A DNA stretch of 64,000 bases from Natrialba aegyptia DSM 13077 (GTDB taxonomy: Archaea; Halobacteriota; Halobacteria; Halobacteriales; Natrialbaceae), in contig NZ_AOIP01000015.1 of the NCBI RefSeq assembly GCF_000337535.1, positions 275,112 to 339,111 on the forward strand, written 5' to 3'. Below the pieces are notes generated by a model. The model searched no databases. It was not told the origin of the DNA and was given only the letters and a program-made list of their open reading frames with translations. This document shows, in pieces, positions 16,717 to 25,057 of this stretch. Position numbers and translations under genes: made by a program. Numbering within the stretch: position 1 is the first letter of the stretch; every line of letters begins with the position of its first letter.

Positions 16717-19196
16717 CGGCGAACGAGCCGGAGCAGCCGGAAGAGACGACTTCGGGCGAGGATTCTGAGACGGGAGAGGCAGCTGGAAACGAGGGTTCCG
16801 AGAGACGCGACGGGCGCGCGGCGAAGACAATCGGAGATGAGTCGGGACTCGGATCCACGATGCGATCACTGGTCCCGTCAGTGATTCGTGGGAGCTATCG
16901 GTGGAAGTTCGTGATTTCGGTGCTGGCGATCCTCGTCGTACTCTCTGCCGTCGGGGCGATCGGGTACGTCAACGCCCAGAACACCGTCGAAACCGACGCC
17001 GAACAGCAACTGACGGCGACGGTGGACATGCACGCGGACTCCATCAACGAGTGGACGATCTCGATGGAATCACACACCCGGTCGCTCTCGTCCGCTCCCG
17101 CACTGTCGAAAACCGATGCGGAAACGGCCGAATCACACATCATCGAGGAACAGGCGAAGTTACCGGTCGACGTTCGGGCGATCCACATCGTCGACACGAA
17201 CTACGATCGAGTGCTGACGAGTACGAACGGAGAAGTCAGCGGCCGGTCGCTGTCCAGTATCGACGAACCCTGGACGGGAATCGAGCCTGGCGTCGACCTG
17301 ACGGCGGCGAACGATGTCTGGTACTCGCCGGCGGCATACCAGTCCGGCACCCTCGACGACCAAGTGATCGCGTTCGCGAGCCCCGTCGAGGGTGACGAGG
17401 CCCGAATCGCCGTCGTCGTCGGAACGATCGACTACCGCGTCGACGGACTGCGACAACTCCACGAGGACCAGGAGACGATGATCCTCAACACGGAGGGCGA
17501 CACCGTCCTCGGGAGCAACGAACTCGGCGGCGACCCCGACGGGGAAATCGTCGAATCGCTCGGTACCGTCCGCGAAGGAACGGCGTTCGAACGCGACGGC
17601 AACCTCGTCATCGGCTACAGCGCGATGGCGGACAACGACTGGGTTGCGATCACGACCGTCCCGACGGACCAGGCGTTCGCCGCGAGTTCAGCCGTCGGGC
17701 ACAGCCTGCTCTCGGTCATCGGAGCCGGGCTGCTCACGCTGGTGGTCGGCGGGGTCTTCCTCGCGCGCCAGACCGTGACGCCGCTTGAAACGCTCCGGGA
17801 CCGGGCCAAACGGATGGAACAAGGAGACCTCGATATCGACCTCTCGACGAACCGGATCGACGAGGTCGGCCGGCTCTACGAGTCCTTCGACGAGATGAGC
17901 ACGGCGCTCGAGACGCGGATCACCGAAGCGAAGGAGGCCCAAGCCGAGGCCGAGGCGGCCCAGGCCGAGGCGGAGGAAGCCAAAACGGAAGCCGAGACTG
18001 CACAGGCCGAAGCCGAGGCCGAACGCGAACGCATGGCCGAGGTGACCGCGGAACTGCAACGCGGCGCAGACCAGTACAGTCAGACGATGCGAGAGGCCGC
18101 AAACGGCGACCTCACCGTCCGCGCCGACGTCGACACCGACAACGAGCAGATGCAGGAGATCGGCACCGAGTTCAACGCGATGCTCGACGAACTCGAGTCG
18201 ACGGTCGACGAGGTCAAGCAGTTCGCGACCGACGTGGCGGCCGCGAGCCAGCAGGTCAGCGCCTCGAGTAAGGAGGTCCAGAGCGCGAGCGAACAGGTCG
18301 CCGAATCGGTGCAGGAGATTTCGGACGCCTCCGAGCGCCAGAGCGAACAGCTTCAGACCGTCGACGCGGAGCTGTCGGACCTCTCGGCGTCGACCGAGGA
18401 GATCGCGTCGACGGCGAGCGAGGTCGAGACGGTCGCCGAACGGACCGTCGACTCCAGCCGCGAGGGCCGCGAGGCCGCGACCGTCGCGATCGAGGAGATG
18501 ACCGAAGTCGAAACCGAGGCCGAACGCGCCGTCGAGACCATCCAGTCGCTCGAAACCGAGGTCGAACAGATCACCGAACTCGTCGACGCCATCTCCGACG
18601 TGGCGGACCAGACCAACCTGCTCGCGCTGAACGCGAGCATCGAAGCGACGCGGGCCGGCGAAGGCGGCGAGGCCGGCGGGTTCGACATGGTCGCCCAGGA
18701 GATCAAGGAACTCTCCGCGGACGCGAAAGACGCCGCCGCGGAGATCGAAGATCGGATCGACGACATCCGGGAAAAGACGGACGAGTCCGTCGACGTCGTC
18801 GAGCACACGAGCGAGAAGGTCGAGCAGGGCACCGAAGCCGTCCAGCCGGCCGTCGACGCACTCGCGGAGATCGCCGAACTCGCCGAGGACACGAACAACG
18901 GCGTCACGGAAATCTCCGCCGCGACCGACGCACAGGCGTCCTCGACCGAGGAAGTCGTCACCGCCGTCGACGAAGTCGCAAGCAGCAGCGAGGAATCCGC
19001 CGCCGAGGCCGGGAACGTCTCCGCCGCCGCCGAGGAACAGACGGCCTCGCTCTCGGAAGTCACCCGCAGCGTCGACAGCCTCGCGGACCAGGCGGCCGAA
19101 CTCTCACAGACCCTCGACCGGTTCGAGACCGCCGTCTCGCAGGAGGGCGCTGACGGGCCAACCGAGGCCGATCAGTCGACCGTCCCACCCATGTAA
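16713..19196 (+). CDS. Methyl-accepting chemotaxis transducer paired with a binding lipoprotein
   Basis: The 827-residue transducer has an acidic cytoplasmic head, TM1 (FVISVLAILVVLSAVGAIGY), an extracellular Cache-like domain of about 240 residues, TM2 (SLLSVIGAGLLTLVVGGVFL), and a HAMP domain (TVTPLETLRDRAKRMEQGDL). A helical Ala/Glu region and the conserved signalling tip follow (TNLLALNASIEATRAGEGGE then GGFDMVAQEIKELS), which contacts CheA/CheW. Glu/Gln-rich pairs flank the tip as methylation sites. Translation overlaps the binding-protein gene by 4 bases (ATGA), so the two are made together. It probably relays the occupancy of that lipoprotein to the archaellum motor. The domain order matches BasT/CosT-type transducers. 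Confidence 0.92.
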   Translation: MTANEPEQPEETTSGEDSETGEAAGNEGSERRDGRAAKTIGDESGLGSTMRSLVPSVIRGSYRWKFVISVLAILVVLSAVGAIGYVNAQNTVETDAEQQLTATVDMHADSINEWTISMESHTRSLSSAPALSKTDAETAESHIIEEQAKLPVDVRAIHIVDTNYDRVLTSTNGEVSGRSLSSIDEPWTGIEPGVDLTAANDVWYSPAAYQSGTLDDQVIAFASPVEGDEARIAVVVGTIDYRVDGLRQLHEDQETMILNTEGDTVLGSNELGGDPDGEIVESLGTVREGTAFERDGNLVIGYSAMADNDWVAITTVPTDQAFAASSAVGHSLLSVIGAGLLTLVVGGVFLARQTVTPLETLRDRAKRMEQGDLDIDLSTNRIDEVGRLYESFDEMSTALETRITEAKEAQAEAEAAQAEAEEAKTEAETAQAEAEAERERMAEVTAELQRGADQYSQTMREAANGDLTVRADVDTDNEQMQEIGTEFNAMLDELESTVDEVKQFATDVAAASQQVSASSKEVQSASEQVAESVQEISDASERQSEQLQTVDAELSDLSASTEEIASTASEVETVAERTVDSSREGREAATVAIEEMTEVETEAERAVETIQSLETEVEQITELVDAISDVADQTNLLALNASIEATRAGEGGEAGGFDMVAQEIKELSADAKDAAAEIEDRIDDIREKTDESVDVVEHTSEKVEQGTEAVQPAVDALAEIAELAEDTNNGVTEISAATDAQASSTEEVVTAVDEVASSSEESAAEAGNVSAAAEEQTASLSEVTRSVDSLADQAAELSQTLDRFETAVSQEGADGPTEADQSTVPPM

Positions 19197-19277
19197 CGTT
19201 CAGGGGCCCAGCGCTGAACTCGTCCGGTTCGCGTTTCGACACGCCTCCGTTATACTCGTCGCCGTCGTAAACTACCC

Positions 19278-19994
19278 ATGAGTCGCGAGAACGATTCACT
19301 CGATCCAGAACACGAGGAGGTCGCAGCGGCGGCAGCGACCGATTCCGATGATTTCCTCTCGCTCGTCCCGCACTACTATCGGGGCGAGGTTGCCCAAGCG
19401 ACGAGCGCGCAGGATCGACTCGATCGGACGACCGACTGGGCGATCACGCTGATCGCGGCGTTGCTCTCGATCGTCTTCTCCAGCGAGGATATACCGGCGT
19501 ATCTCCTGCTCGTCGGCCTGTTGCTCCTGGCGATGTTCCTCTTCTTCGAGGTGCGTCGCTATCGTTTCTACGACGTCTGGCGCGCCCGCGTTCGACTGCT
19601 GCAGGAGAACGTCTTCGCCAACGCGTTCGACCCGGCCGGCGCTGAACACCCCCGCTGGCGAGAGGAAGTCGGGGAAGACCTCAGACAGCCGACGTTCAAA
19701 GTGTCGTTCTTCGAGGCACTTTCTCGACGGGTGAGGCGAGTTTACGCGCTCCTCTTCGCCGTCGTCGGCGTCGCCTGGGTGAGCAAAGTCACGCTCTTTA
19801 CCCCCGAAGCGCAGTGGACCGAAGCCGCCGAACTCCCGGGCATCCCGGGGATCGCCGTGGCGGCAGGGCTGGCCGTCTTCTACGCCGCCGTTATCGCGGT
19901 TGCAGCCTGGCCCGCCAGACGCCGTGCGAAGGGGGAAATCCACGGCGTCGAAAGCGGCGACTGGAAAGACACTGACGGCGGTCACGAGGACTGA
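19278..19994 (+). CDS. DUF2270 family membrane protein
   Basis: The 238-residue protein has a hydrophilic acidic N-terminus, the family's entry motif (LVPHYYRGEVAQATSAQDRL, then TDWAITLIAALLSIVF), a paired second membrane segment (YLLLVGLLLLAMFLFFEVRR), the conserved YDVWRARVRLLQEN, and two more membrane segments near the C-terminus. These match DUF2270, an archaeal and bacterial family with no assigned function. The ATG at 19278 lies 81 bp past the transducer and probably has its own promoter. Confidence 0.85.
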   Translation: MSRENDSLDPEHEEVAAAAATDSDDFLSLVPHYYRGEVAQATSAQDRLDRTTDWAITLIAALLSIVFSSEDIPAYLLLVGLLLLAMFLFFEVRRYRFYDVWRARVRLLQENVFANAFDPAGAEHPRWREEVGEDLRQPTFKVSFFEALSRRVRRVYALLFAVVGVAWVSKVTLFTPEAQWTEAAELPGIPGIAVAAGLAVFYAAVIAVAAWPARRRAKGEIHGVESGDWKDTDGGHED

Positions 19995-20175
19995 AACGGT
20001 CTACTGGCCGATTCCTCCGCGCACCCGAACAGTCGTGGGTGTGCCGGAACGGGCTGCTAGCAGCCCGTACCCACCGCCGCGATGGATTCTCACTGCTCCC
20101 CCTTCTGGAACCGCGCTAACAGTTTCGCAAATAGAAACGCTAATTCAGTCAATATCGTCATTATACTGTCGGGGA

Positions 20176-20367
20176 ATGGCAAACAGAGATGACGTTTCGA
20201 GAGAACTCGCCAAATGCACCGAGTGCGATTCCGTTTACGCGGCCCGACAGTGGCCGAACGGAGACATACAGCTGATCGGGAACGACGGCTGTCCCTGCGG
20301 TTCGACCGAGTTCGTTCTCGTCGATGGCGACGCCGAACCGACATCGGATGGAACGACTGCGGAGTAA
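20176..20367 (+). CDS. Small zinc-ribbon protein
   Basis: The 63-residue protein starts MANRDDVSRELAKCTECDSV. Two cysteine pairs, CTEC and CPCG (with GC just before), stand about 25 residues apart and would hold one zinc ion. The tail is acidic. Such ribbon proteins are common in haloarchaea without known roles. A TATA-like ATTATACTG lies about 15 nt before the ATG, so a leaderless or nearly leaderless transcript is likely. Confidence 0.72.
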   Translation: MANRDDVSRELAKCTECDSVYAARQWPNGDIQLIGNDGCPCGSTEFVLVDGDAEPTSDGTTAE

Positions 20368-20689
20368 TAATTCCGCTTCGTATCGACGACGCGTTCACTC
20401 GATTTTCTGCTCATCGGCATCGATCCACGCGCTGCTGATCGGTTTTGGAACGCCACCGCAACGTCGTGCGGCGGTCTTTCAGGTAGCACCCGAGACCGAC
20501 AACTCGTCCTCGAACGCCTCGTCACGACGCCGTCGACGCGTTCGACCTGTAACCGATTCGAAGCGGAAGCCGTCGACGAACGGTGTCCGAGTTCAGATTA
20601 CAGGACCCGGACGAGGCGGTCAGGAACACACCTGCATCGACGATATCGGACAAGACGAGAGTAGCCGCTGAAAGTCAGTGCACACCTGG

Positions 20690-20717
20690 CCGCAGGACGG
20701 CTGTGCGATCAGCGTGT
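20690..20717 (+). repeat. Dispersed intergenic repeat, copy 1
   Basis: CAGGACGGCTGTGCGATCAG matches CACGACGGCTGTCCGATCGG in the copy at 22891-22920 except at four positions, and GTGT follows in both. In the second copy the ends are complementary (CTGATCG with CGATCGG), so a hairpin is possible. Both copies lie in gene-free DNA. Confidence 0.5.
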
Positions 20718-20896
20718 AAACCGTTTCAGTTGGTACTATAGAGGGAACCGGCCGTACAGTACAGCTCGCATCGCGCTCTGAAAGCGGGCGAAGACGGCAT
20801 CCAGAAGCCACTGCGCTCGTCTCGCTTCGCTCACGAGAACGCGGGTACGGCCACTCGAAGACTGAAGACGCCGCTCAAGGAACGAAAGTGGGGAAA

Positions 20897-20920
20897 AGTG
20901 GGCCGGCGCGAATTCGAATC
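20897..20920 (-). repeat. Direct repeat of the tRNA-Pro 3' end (att-like), copy without a tRNA
   Basis: A 24-base copy of the last 22 bases of the tRNA-Pro gene plus its two flanking bases lies 162 bp from the gene, in the same orientation. It stops at the T loop, the usual crossover region for tRNA-targeting integrases. It is best read as the scar of an excised or deleted integrative element. Confidence 0.6.
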
Positions 20921-21002
20921 ACGCCCAGAGGGTCCTGCTCGTTCGCTTCGCTCACTGCGCGGACTGCCTCTGGCCTACTTCGAATTCGCTTGGATGAACG
21001 AC

Positions 21003-21054
21003 TTCCCGCACTCGGAACGCCTCGCTGTCGCTCGGCGTTCGTTGAGTGCGGGAA
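21003..21054. repeat. Large inverted repeat just downstream of tRNA-Pro
   Basis: TTCCCGCACTC (21003-21013) pairs with GAGTGCGGGAA (21044-21054). A second inner stem, AACGCC with GGCGTT, sits around a short loop. On the tRNA strand it starts within 10 nt of the 3' end, so it may act as a terminator or processing signal, or be part of the integration scar. Confidence 0.55.
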
Positions 21055-21060
21055 AGGTAG

Positions 21061-21133
21061 TGGGCCGGCGCGAATTCGAATCGCGGTTACGGCCACCCGA
21101 AGGCCGAAGGATACCAAGCTACCCCACCGGCCC
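21061..21133 (-). tRNA. tRNA-Pro (CGG)
   Basis: The 73-nt gene folds as a full cloverleaf. Acceptor stem GGGCCGG pairs with CCGGCCC plus discriminator A. The D arm contains AGCTTGGT, the anticodon stem CGGCC/GGCCG encloses TTCGGGT with anticodon CGG, and the T stem CGCGA/TCGCG encloses TTCGAAT. No CCA is encoded and there is no intron. A TATA-like GTTAAACG lies about 30 nt upstream on the same strand. Its 3' end is duplicated at 20897-20920. Confidence 0.92.
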
Positions 21134-21230
21134 GCAGATTAGATGTGGATGCCCGTTCGTTTAACGCTTCCGAAACCCCGCAAGCGGGACTGTGTCTTCC
21201 GTTCACATCTCCGTTGTACTGCAAGCACCC

Positions 21231-21833
21231 TCAGAATCGGTCGTACCCCGCCGTGTCCAGATAGTGATGCGCAACGGTGATCGCCTGATCCGTATGCAAG
21301 CGTTCCGGACCGAGTCGAAGCCGCTGCTCAACGTGCGCGTCGAGCAGCTCCGCCTCTGCCCCGGTGAAATCCCGGTGGTCCGAGAGGACGAACACCCCCG
21401 ACTCGAGTTCGGCTGCATCGATGTCGACGACCGGCGCGCCGTCCTCGTGGAGTTGCACGACCGGCCCGTCATCGGCGAGTTCAGCGAGCGTGTCCGCGAG
21501 GCCGCGGCGGTAGAGTTCGATGCCGGGACTGGGTTCGGCCGGCAAGGCACCGATGGCTTCCTCGCGGTGCTCCAGCGCGTTACGGACGAGGGCGGCGGTG
21601 CTTCGTTCATCCGGATTGAATCGCCGGAGATCGCTCCCGGTGAAGGTGATCGTGAACTCGTCCTGGACGACGAGATGGGTGTTGACGTCCTCGCGGATGC
21701 CGTGGGAGGTGACGAACGAGGCGGTGATCGATCGACAGAGCGCGTCGAGTCGGCCGGCACCGCCGGCGAGATCGTCGAGCGAAAAGTCGGGTTCGAGCGG
21801 CACGTCGTGGGCGATGAGAACGAACTGGCGCAT
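21231..21833 (-). CDS. trmY: tRNA pseudouridine(54)-N1-methyltransferase TrmY
   Basis: The 200-residue SPOUT methyltransferase starts MRQFVLIAHDVPLEPDFSLD. Family markers are LCRSITASFVTSHGIREDVN, FTGSDLRRFNPDERSTAALV and the C-terminal knot GVFVLSDHRDFTGAEAELLD, which binds S-adenosylmethionine. TrmY converts pseudouridine 54 in the T loop of archaeal tRNAs to N1-methylpseudouridine. The pseudouridine is made by Pus10, whose gene lies 3 kb away. It is unrelated in transcription to the nearby tRNA-Pro gene. Confidence 0.93.
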   Translation of the reverse strand: MRQFVLIAHDVPLEPDFSLDDLAGGAGRLDALCRSITASFVTSHGIREDVNTHLVVQDEFTITFTGSDLRRFNPDERSTAALVRNALEHREEAIGALPAEPSPGIELYRRGLADTLAELADDGPVVQLHEDGAPVVDIDAAELESGVFVLSDHRDFTGAEAELLDAHVEQRLRLGPERLHTDQAITVAHHYLDTAGYDRF

Positions 21834-21988
21834 ACGCGATGAACGGCGGGTGGCGGGATAGCCGCCACGGTTTCGAACGGGTGATGCGGGGAGTGGGCAG
21901 CACGAGGAGTGTGGAGTGAGGTGTGACGAGCGGAGGAGGTGGGCGGAGAAAAAAGACGGGGAGGTGGGCGGACAAGATGGGTGCTCAG

Positions 21989-22546
21989 TCAGGATCGAGT
22001 CGGTATGTACCGGCGAACCGACGCCCGAACGGTCGCCAACCCTGGCGCGCCGTCACGATACCAGACGAGAACCGCACCGACGAACAGGCCGAACTGGAGC
22101 CACTCGTAGGGACCCATCGTGTAGTAGTTGAGGAACGCATCCAGAATTCCGCCGATCGGGTCCTCGGGCGGCTGCTCGACCACCGGCCAGAGCAAGTACG
22201 CGGCACCCGCCGACTCGCCGGTGAGTACCGACGGCGGAATATCCGCGAGGAGGTGCGAGAGGTAGCCGATCGAAAAGGCAACGCCGGCGGCCCTGAATTC
22301 GAATCGATTCGCAGCCGCGTATATCGCCGGGAGAAACAGCGCGACGAACAGTAGCGAGTGACTGAGCGTCCGTCCGCCGGGGAGGACGCCGAACGTCCAG
22401 GCGAATGGTTTATCGATCAGATCGGGAAACTGCGAGCCGATCGCGAGTGCAACCAGTGGCACGAACCGCGGCGAGCGGTCGAATCGATGCGCAGTGTAGC
22501 CGGTATAGAGCAGATACGCGACGGCGAGGTGTCCCCAGGGCCACAT
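21989..22546 (-). CDS. YdjM/DUF457-like membrane-bound metal-dependent hydrolase
   Basis: From the ATG at 22546 the protein has 185 residues, starting MWPWGHLAVAYLLYTGYTAH, with a His in the first helix. LVALAIGSQFPDLIDKPFAW carries the family's PDxxD-like motif, GGRTLSHSLLF the HS motif, and GYLSHLLADIPP the SHLLAD metal site. Four or five membrane segments follow. These conserved His and Asp residues define the YdjM/LexA-regulated hydrolase family, whose substrate is unknown. An ATG at 22624 would add 26 hydrophilic residues; the shorter start is favoured because homologues begin with MWPWGH-type ends. Confidence 0.8.
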   Translation of the reverse strand: MWPWGHLAVAYLLYTGYTAHRFDRSPRFVPLVALAIGSQFPDLIDKPFAWTFGVLPGGRTLSHSLLFVALFLPAIYAAANRFEFRAAGVAFSIGYLSHLLADIPPSVLTGESAGAAYLLWPVVEQPPEDPIGGILDAFLNYYTMGPYEWLQFGLFVGAVLVWYRDGAPGLATVRASVRRYIPTRS

Positions 22547-22668
22547 CCCGTGGCCCTTCTCGGGATCGACGAATAGGTGCTTCGACTCGTCCCGCGCGGT
22601 GAGACGGGGCAGCGAACATTGCATAGACAGGGCCAATCGTTTCCAGTATCTCGGGCTGAAGTGTCTAT

Positions 22669-22848
22669 ATGGCGAAATCACAATCGTCACAGCAGAACGC
22701 GGCGCACGGACAGTTGCTGTCGCTCCTCGAGGGACGGCCCTGCCCGGCCTGTGCTGACGGTGAACTCGAACGTGACCGCTACAAGGGAAACCGGGCCGTC
22801 GTCTGTGACAGTTGTGGAACGCCGCAGGCGCAGGTCTGGTCCTCGTGA
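22669..22848 (+). CDS. HVO_A0556-like small zinc-finger protein
   Basis: A 59-residue protein starting MAKSQSSQQNAAHGQLLSLL. It has CPAC and CDSC pairs separated by about 20 residues around DGELERDRYKGNRAVV, and ends GTPQAQVWSS. The arrangement LLSLLEGRPCPAC...VVCDSCGTPQAQVW matches the haloarchaeal HVO_A0556 zinc-finger family as I remember it. The gene is divergent from the YdjM-like gene, with about 120 bp between the preferred starts. The role is unknown. Confidence 0.75.
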   Translation: MAKSQSSQQNAAHGQLLSLLEGRPCPACADGELERDRYKGNRAVVCDSCGTPQAQVWSS

Positions 22849-22890
22849 CTCCTCCAGCACCGACTGAAACTGGTTACAACTGGTTACGCA

Positions 22891-22920
22891 CTGATCGCAC
22901 GACGGCTGTCCGATCGGTGT
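22891..22920 (+). repeat. Dispersed intergenic repeat, copy 2
   Basis: This is the second copy of the repeat described at 20690. ACTGATCG at its left end pairs with CGATCGGT at its right end around GACGGCTGT, so it can form a hairpin. It lies between the HVO_A0556-like gene and a small membrane-protein gene. Confidence 0.5.
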
Positions 22921-22981
22921 CCACTGACTTGCAGCGACGACGAGAGTGGGCAAGTTGCAGCTCCCCGATCGAACTGCGTCG

Positions 22982-23203
22982 CTATCGTGAGCGGGACCCG
23001 TCGAGTTGGTGCTCGTCGTACGACCGAGAGCCAGGATAGTCGTGGCCGATAACGAGGGCGACGATGTTGATCACGAGCACGCAGAGAAAGATCGAAAATC
23101 TGGTTGCCGACCCGATGCCCGCCACGAACAGCGGGAGATAGACGACAGGGAGCAGCGTCCCGACCCAGAACCCGATCGTCGTAACTGTACTCCCGAGGTG
23201 CAT
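22982..23203 (-). CDS. Small two-helix membrane protein
   Basis: The 73-residue protein starts MHLGSTVTTIGFWVGTLLPV and has two membrane segments (GFWVGTLLPVVYLPLFVAGI and FSIFLCVLVINIVALVIGHD), ending in a polar tail. Its start lies 4 bp after the stop of the upstream gene (23208), so the two form an operon. No motif points to a function. Confidence 0.7.
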   Translation of the reverse strand: MHLGSTVTTIGFWVGTLLPVVYLPLFVAGIGSATRFSIFLCVLVINIVALVIGHDYPGSRSYDEHQLDGSRSR

Positions 23204-23207
23204 TGGA

Positions 23208-23483
23208 CTAGCGTATCGATTCCAGATCGACGAACGATCCCTGGGTCGCCGCGATCCAGTTCGACATGAGTTCTTCTTCGGGAGCGTCCGCCGGGAAGAT
23301 CGCACACTCATCGGGCGAGTCCCCGTTGTCGATTCTGACGTGATCGAGTTCAGGTCCGGTGTCGTGCGTCTGTCGCCGCGCGTCCGGATCTACGGGTGCG
23401 TTCGCGTCGTCCACCGTGCTCGACGTCGACTGTTCGTCACCGACCGTGGTATCCGACGACCAGCTGTCAGCATCGTGAGTCAT
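23208..23483 (-). CDS. DUF7511-like small acidic protein
   Basis: From the ATG at 23483 the protein has 91 residues. A Ser/Thr/Asp-rich head leads to ELDHVRIDNGDSPDECAIFP, and it ends LMSNWIAATQGSFVDLESIR. That final stretch, with a Trp-Ile then Gly-Ser-Phe-Val-Asp-Leu, matches the haloarchaeal family DUF7511 as I recall it. It is the first gene of a two-gene operon with the small membrane protein. The function is unknown. Confidence 0.7.
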   Translation of the reverse strand: MTHDADSWSSDTTVGDEQSTSSTVDDANAPVDPDARRQTHDTGPELDHVRIDNGDSPDECAIFPADAPEEELMSNWIAATQGSFVDLESIR

Positions 23484-23740
23484 TGAATGGCAGGCGTCGA
23501 GTGTTCGCGCCAACTCCGGGTTCAGCGGTTGAACCTATTGTTATCGGGAGGCTAAACGCCGCAAACGAGACCCTGATCCCCATTTCGAGCCGGTTCGAAC
23601 CGTTCATTTCGCCGAAAAAGAACTCGACAGTGGCTGACCTGTACGAGACTGTTATCGGGATCAAAACGGCTGTATCGGTAGCGTAACGACGGAAACGAAC
23701 CGGTCAATCAGTGATTTGCCACCCGTATTGCGGCGGATGA

Positions 23741-24841
23741 CTATCGCTCGCCGAGGACCATTTCCGCGGTCGTCTCTCGACCGTCTCGCCAGAGCGTGAG
23801 CGAGAGCGTGTCGCCGGGACTGGTTTCGAGGGCGAGATACGTCGAGAACGCGTGTCGATCCGGAACCGGTTCGCCGTTCAGTTCGAGAATAACGTCTCCG
23901 CCAACGGGTATCGGTGCGCCGCCGCGCGTGGTCGTCCGTGTCGATTCGTGGAGCGTCCCCGCTGCTGGCTGGCCCGACCGAACGCTATCGACGATAACGC
24001 CGGTGGCTTCGGGAAGATCGTTCGCTTCGGCGACGAGGCGGTCGACGGTCATGAACGTAATTCCCATAAACGAGTGGTTGTACTCGCCGTCCGCGATCAG
24101 CGACGGGACGACACGCTGCATCAGCGCTGCAGAGATCGCAAAGCCGATGTTCTCGCCGCCGGCAGCGTTGACGATGCCGACGACGTTTCCGTTGAGGTCG
24201 ACCAGCGGCCCGCCGCTGTTGCCGGGATTAACGCCGGCATCGGTCTGGACGACGTTCGGGAACGAGAACTCGCGTTCCGGTGCGTCGAGCGTTCGATCGA
24301 CGCCGCTGACGATCCCTTCGGACATCGAGCCTTCGAGTCCGTAGGGATTGCCGATCGCGAGGACCTGCTGGCCGACAACCGGTCGCTGGTCGGCGAGCGT
24401 CAGCGGCGTTGCGCTATCGGGGACGTGATCCGTCTCGAGCACCGCCAGATCGCTGTGCGTATCCGTTCCGACGAGTTCAGTCGTCGTCCAGTCGCCGTTG
24501 ATGTACTGGAGATCGGTTTCTTCGCCGCCGGCGACGACGTGTGCGTTCGTGACGACGTGGTTTTCGTCGACGAGAAACCCGGATCCCTGGCCGCGGCCAA
24601 CGGAGTCGCTGTTCGGGTCCGAAACGCCGAAGACGCGAACTTGCGTGACTGAATCGATAACCGCCTCGTAGATATCGGTAAACGTCGAGCCATCTGCGAG
24701 GTTTCCGCGGTCGATCTCGTGCGAGGAACTACCTTCAATCGGCCCCGATGTCGAAGGTTCCGAACAGCCGGCGACGACGCCGGCGAGTCCGGCGCTGGCC
24801 GCCGCCAGAAACCGTCGTCGACCCGGTCGAAAATCGTCCAT
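23741..24841 (-). CDS. HtrA/DegP-like serine protease with PDZ domain, Tat lipoprotein
   Basis: The 366-residue protein begins MDDFRPGRRRFLAAASAGLA and has a VVAGC lipobox. The trypsin-like domain (about 60-260) shows all three catalytic residues: His in HVVTNAHVV, Asp in HSDLAVLE, and Ser in VNPGNSGGPL. A single PDZ domain follows (LPEATGVIVDSVRSGQPAAG to VILELNGEPVPDRHAFSTYL). S1C proteases of this type degrade or chaperone damaged exported proteins. Lipid anchoring after Tat export fits work at the outer face of a halophile membrane. The ATG at 24841 is preferred over one seven codons upstream because it begins directly before the twin arginines. Confidence 0.9.
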   Translation of the reverse strand: MDDFRPGRRRFLAAASAGLAGVVAGCSEPSTSGPIEGSSSHEIDRGNLADGSTFTDIYEAVIDSVTQVRVFGVSDPNSDSVGRGQGSGFLVDENHVVTNAHVVAGGEETDLQYINGDWTTTELVGTDTHSDLAVLETDHVPDSATPLTLADQRPVVGQQVLAIGNPYGLEGSMSEGIVSGVDRTLDAPEREFSFPNVVQTDAGVNPGNSGGPLVDLNGNVVGIVNAAGGENIGFAISAALMQRVVPSLIADGEYNHSFMGITFMTVDRLVAEANDLPEATGVIVDSVRSGQPAAGTLHESTRTTTRGGAPIPVGGDVILELNGEPVPDRHAFSTYLALETSPGDTLSLTLWRDGRETTAEMVLGER

Positions 24842-25057
24842 AGTCGATGGATGAAAGTCCACCTATTTTGCAGTACCGAGGACTGCCGAGGACGCGGCCG
24901 AGAGGAAGTCACGAGCGAAACCGAGTGCGAGCGATGACGCCGACGGTCTGTCGACGAGGCGAGCGAAGCGGAGAGACCGAAGAGAGCGTGGGAAAGCCAC
25001 GCAGGAGCGAGTCGGGAAGGGAAAACGTGTTACCCACGGCCGCCCGACCCATGGGAT

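Larger units (their letters stand above)
20368..21060. other. Long intergenic stretch with repeats next to tRNA-Pro
   Basis: These 693 bases contain no credible protein gene. They hold a dispersed palindromic repeat copy (20690-20717), short inverted TCGCTTCGCTC-type runs near 20820, a duplicated tRNA-Pro 3' end (20897-20920) and a large hairpin (21003-21054). The middle part (20400-20680) shows partial coding-like codon texture but is interrupted in every frame, so it may be a decayed gene. Confidence 0.5.

Noticed and set aside
17688-18806. Long minus-strand frame inside the transducer gene
   Set aside because: It is a typical GC-rich antisense shadow of the Ala/Glu/Asp codons of the transducer.
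20400-20680. Possible gene in the gap before tRNA-Pro
   Set aside because: There is some coding-like texture, but every frame is interrupted and no domain is recognisable.
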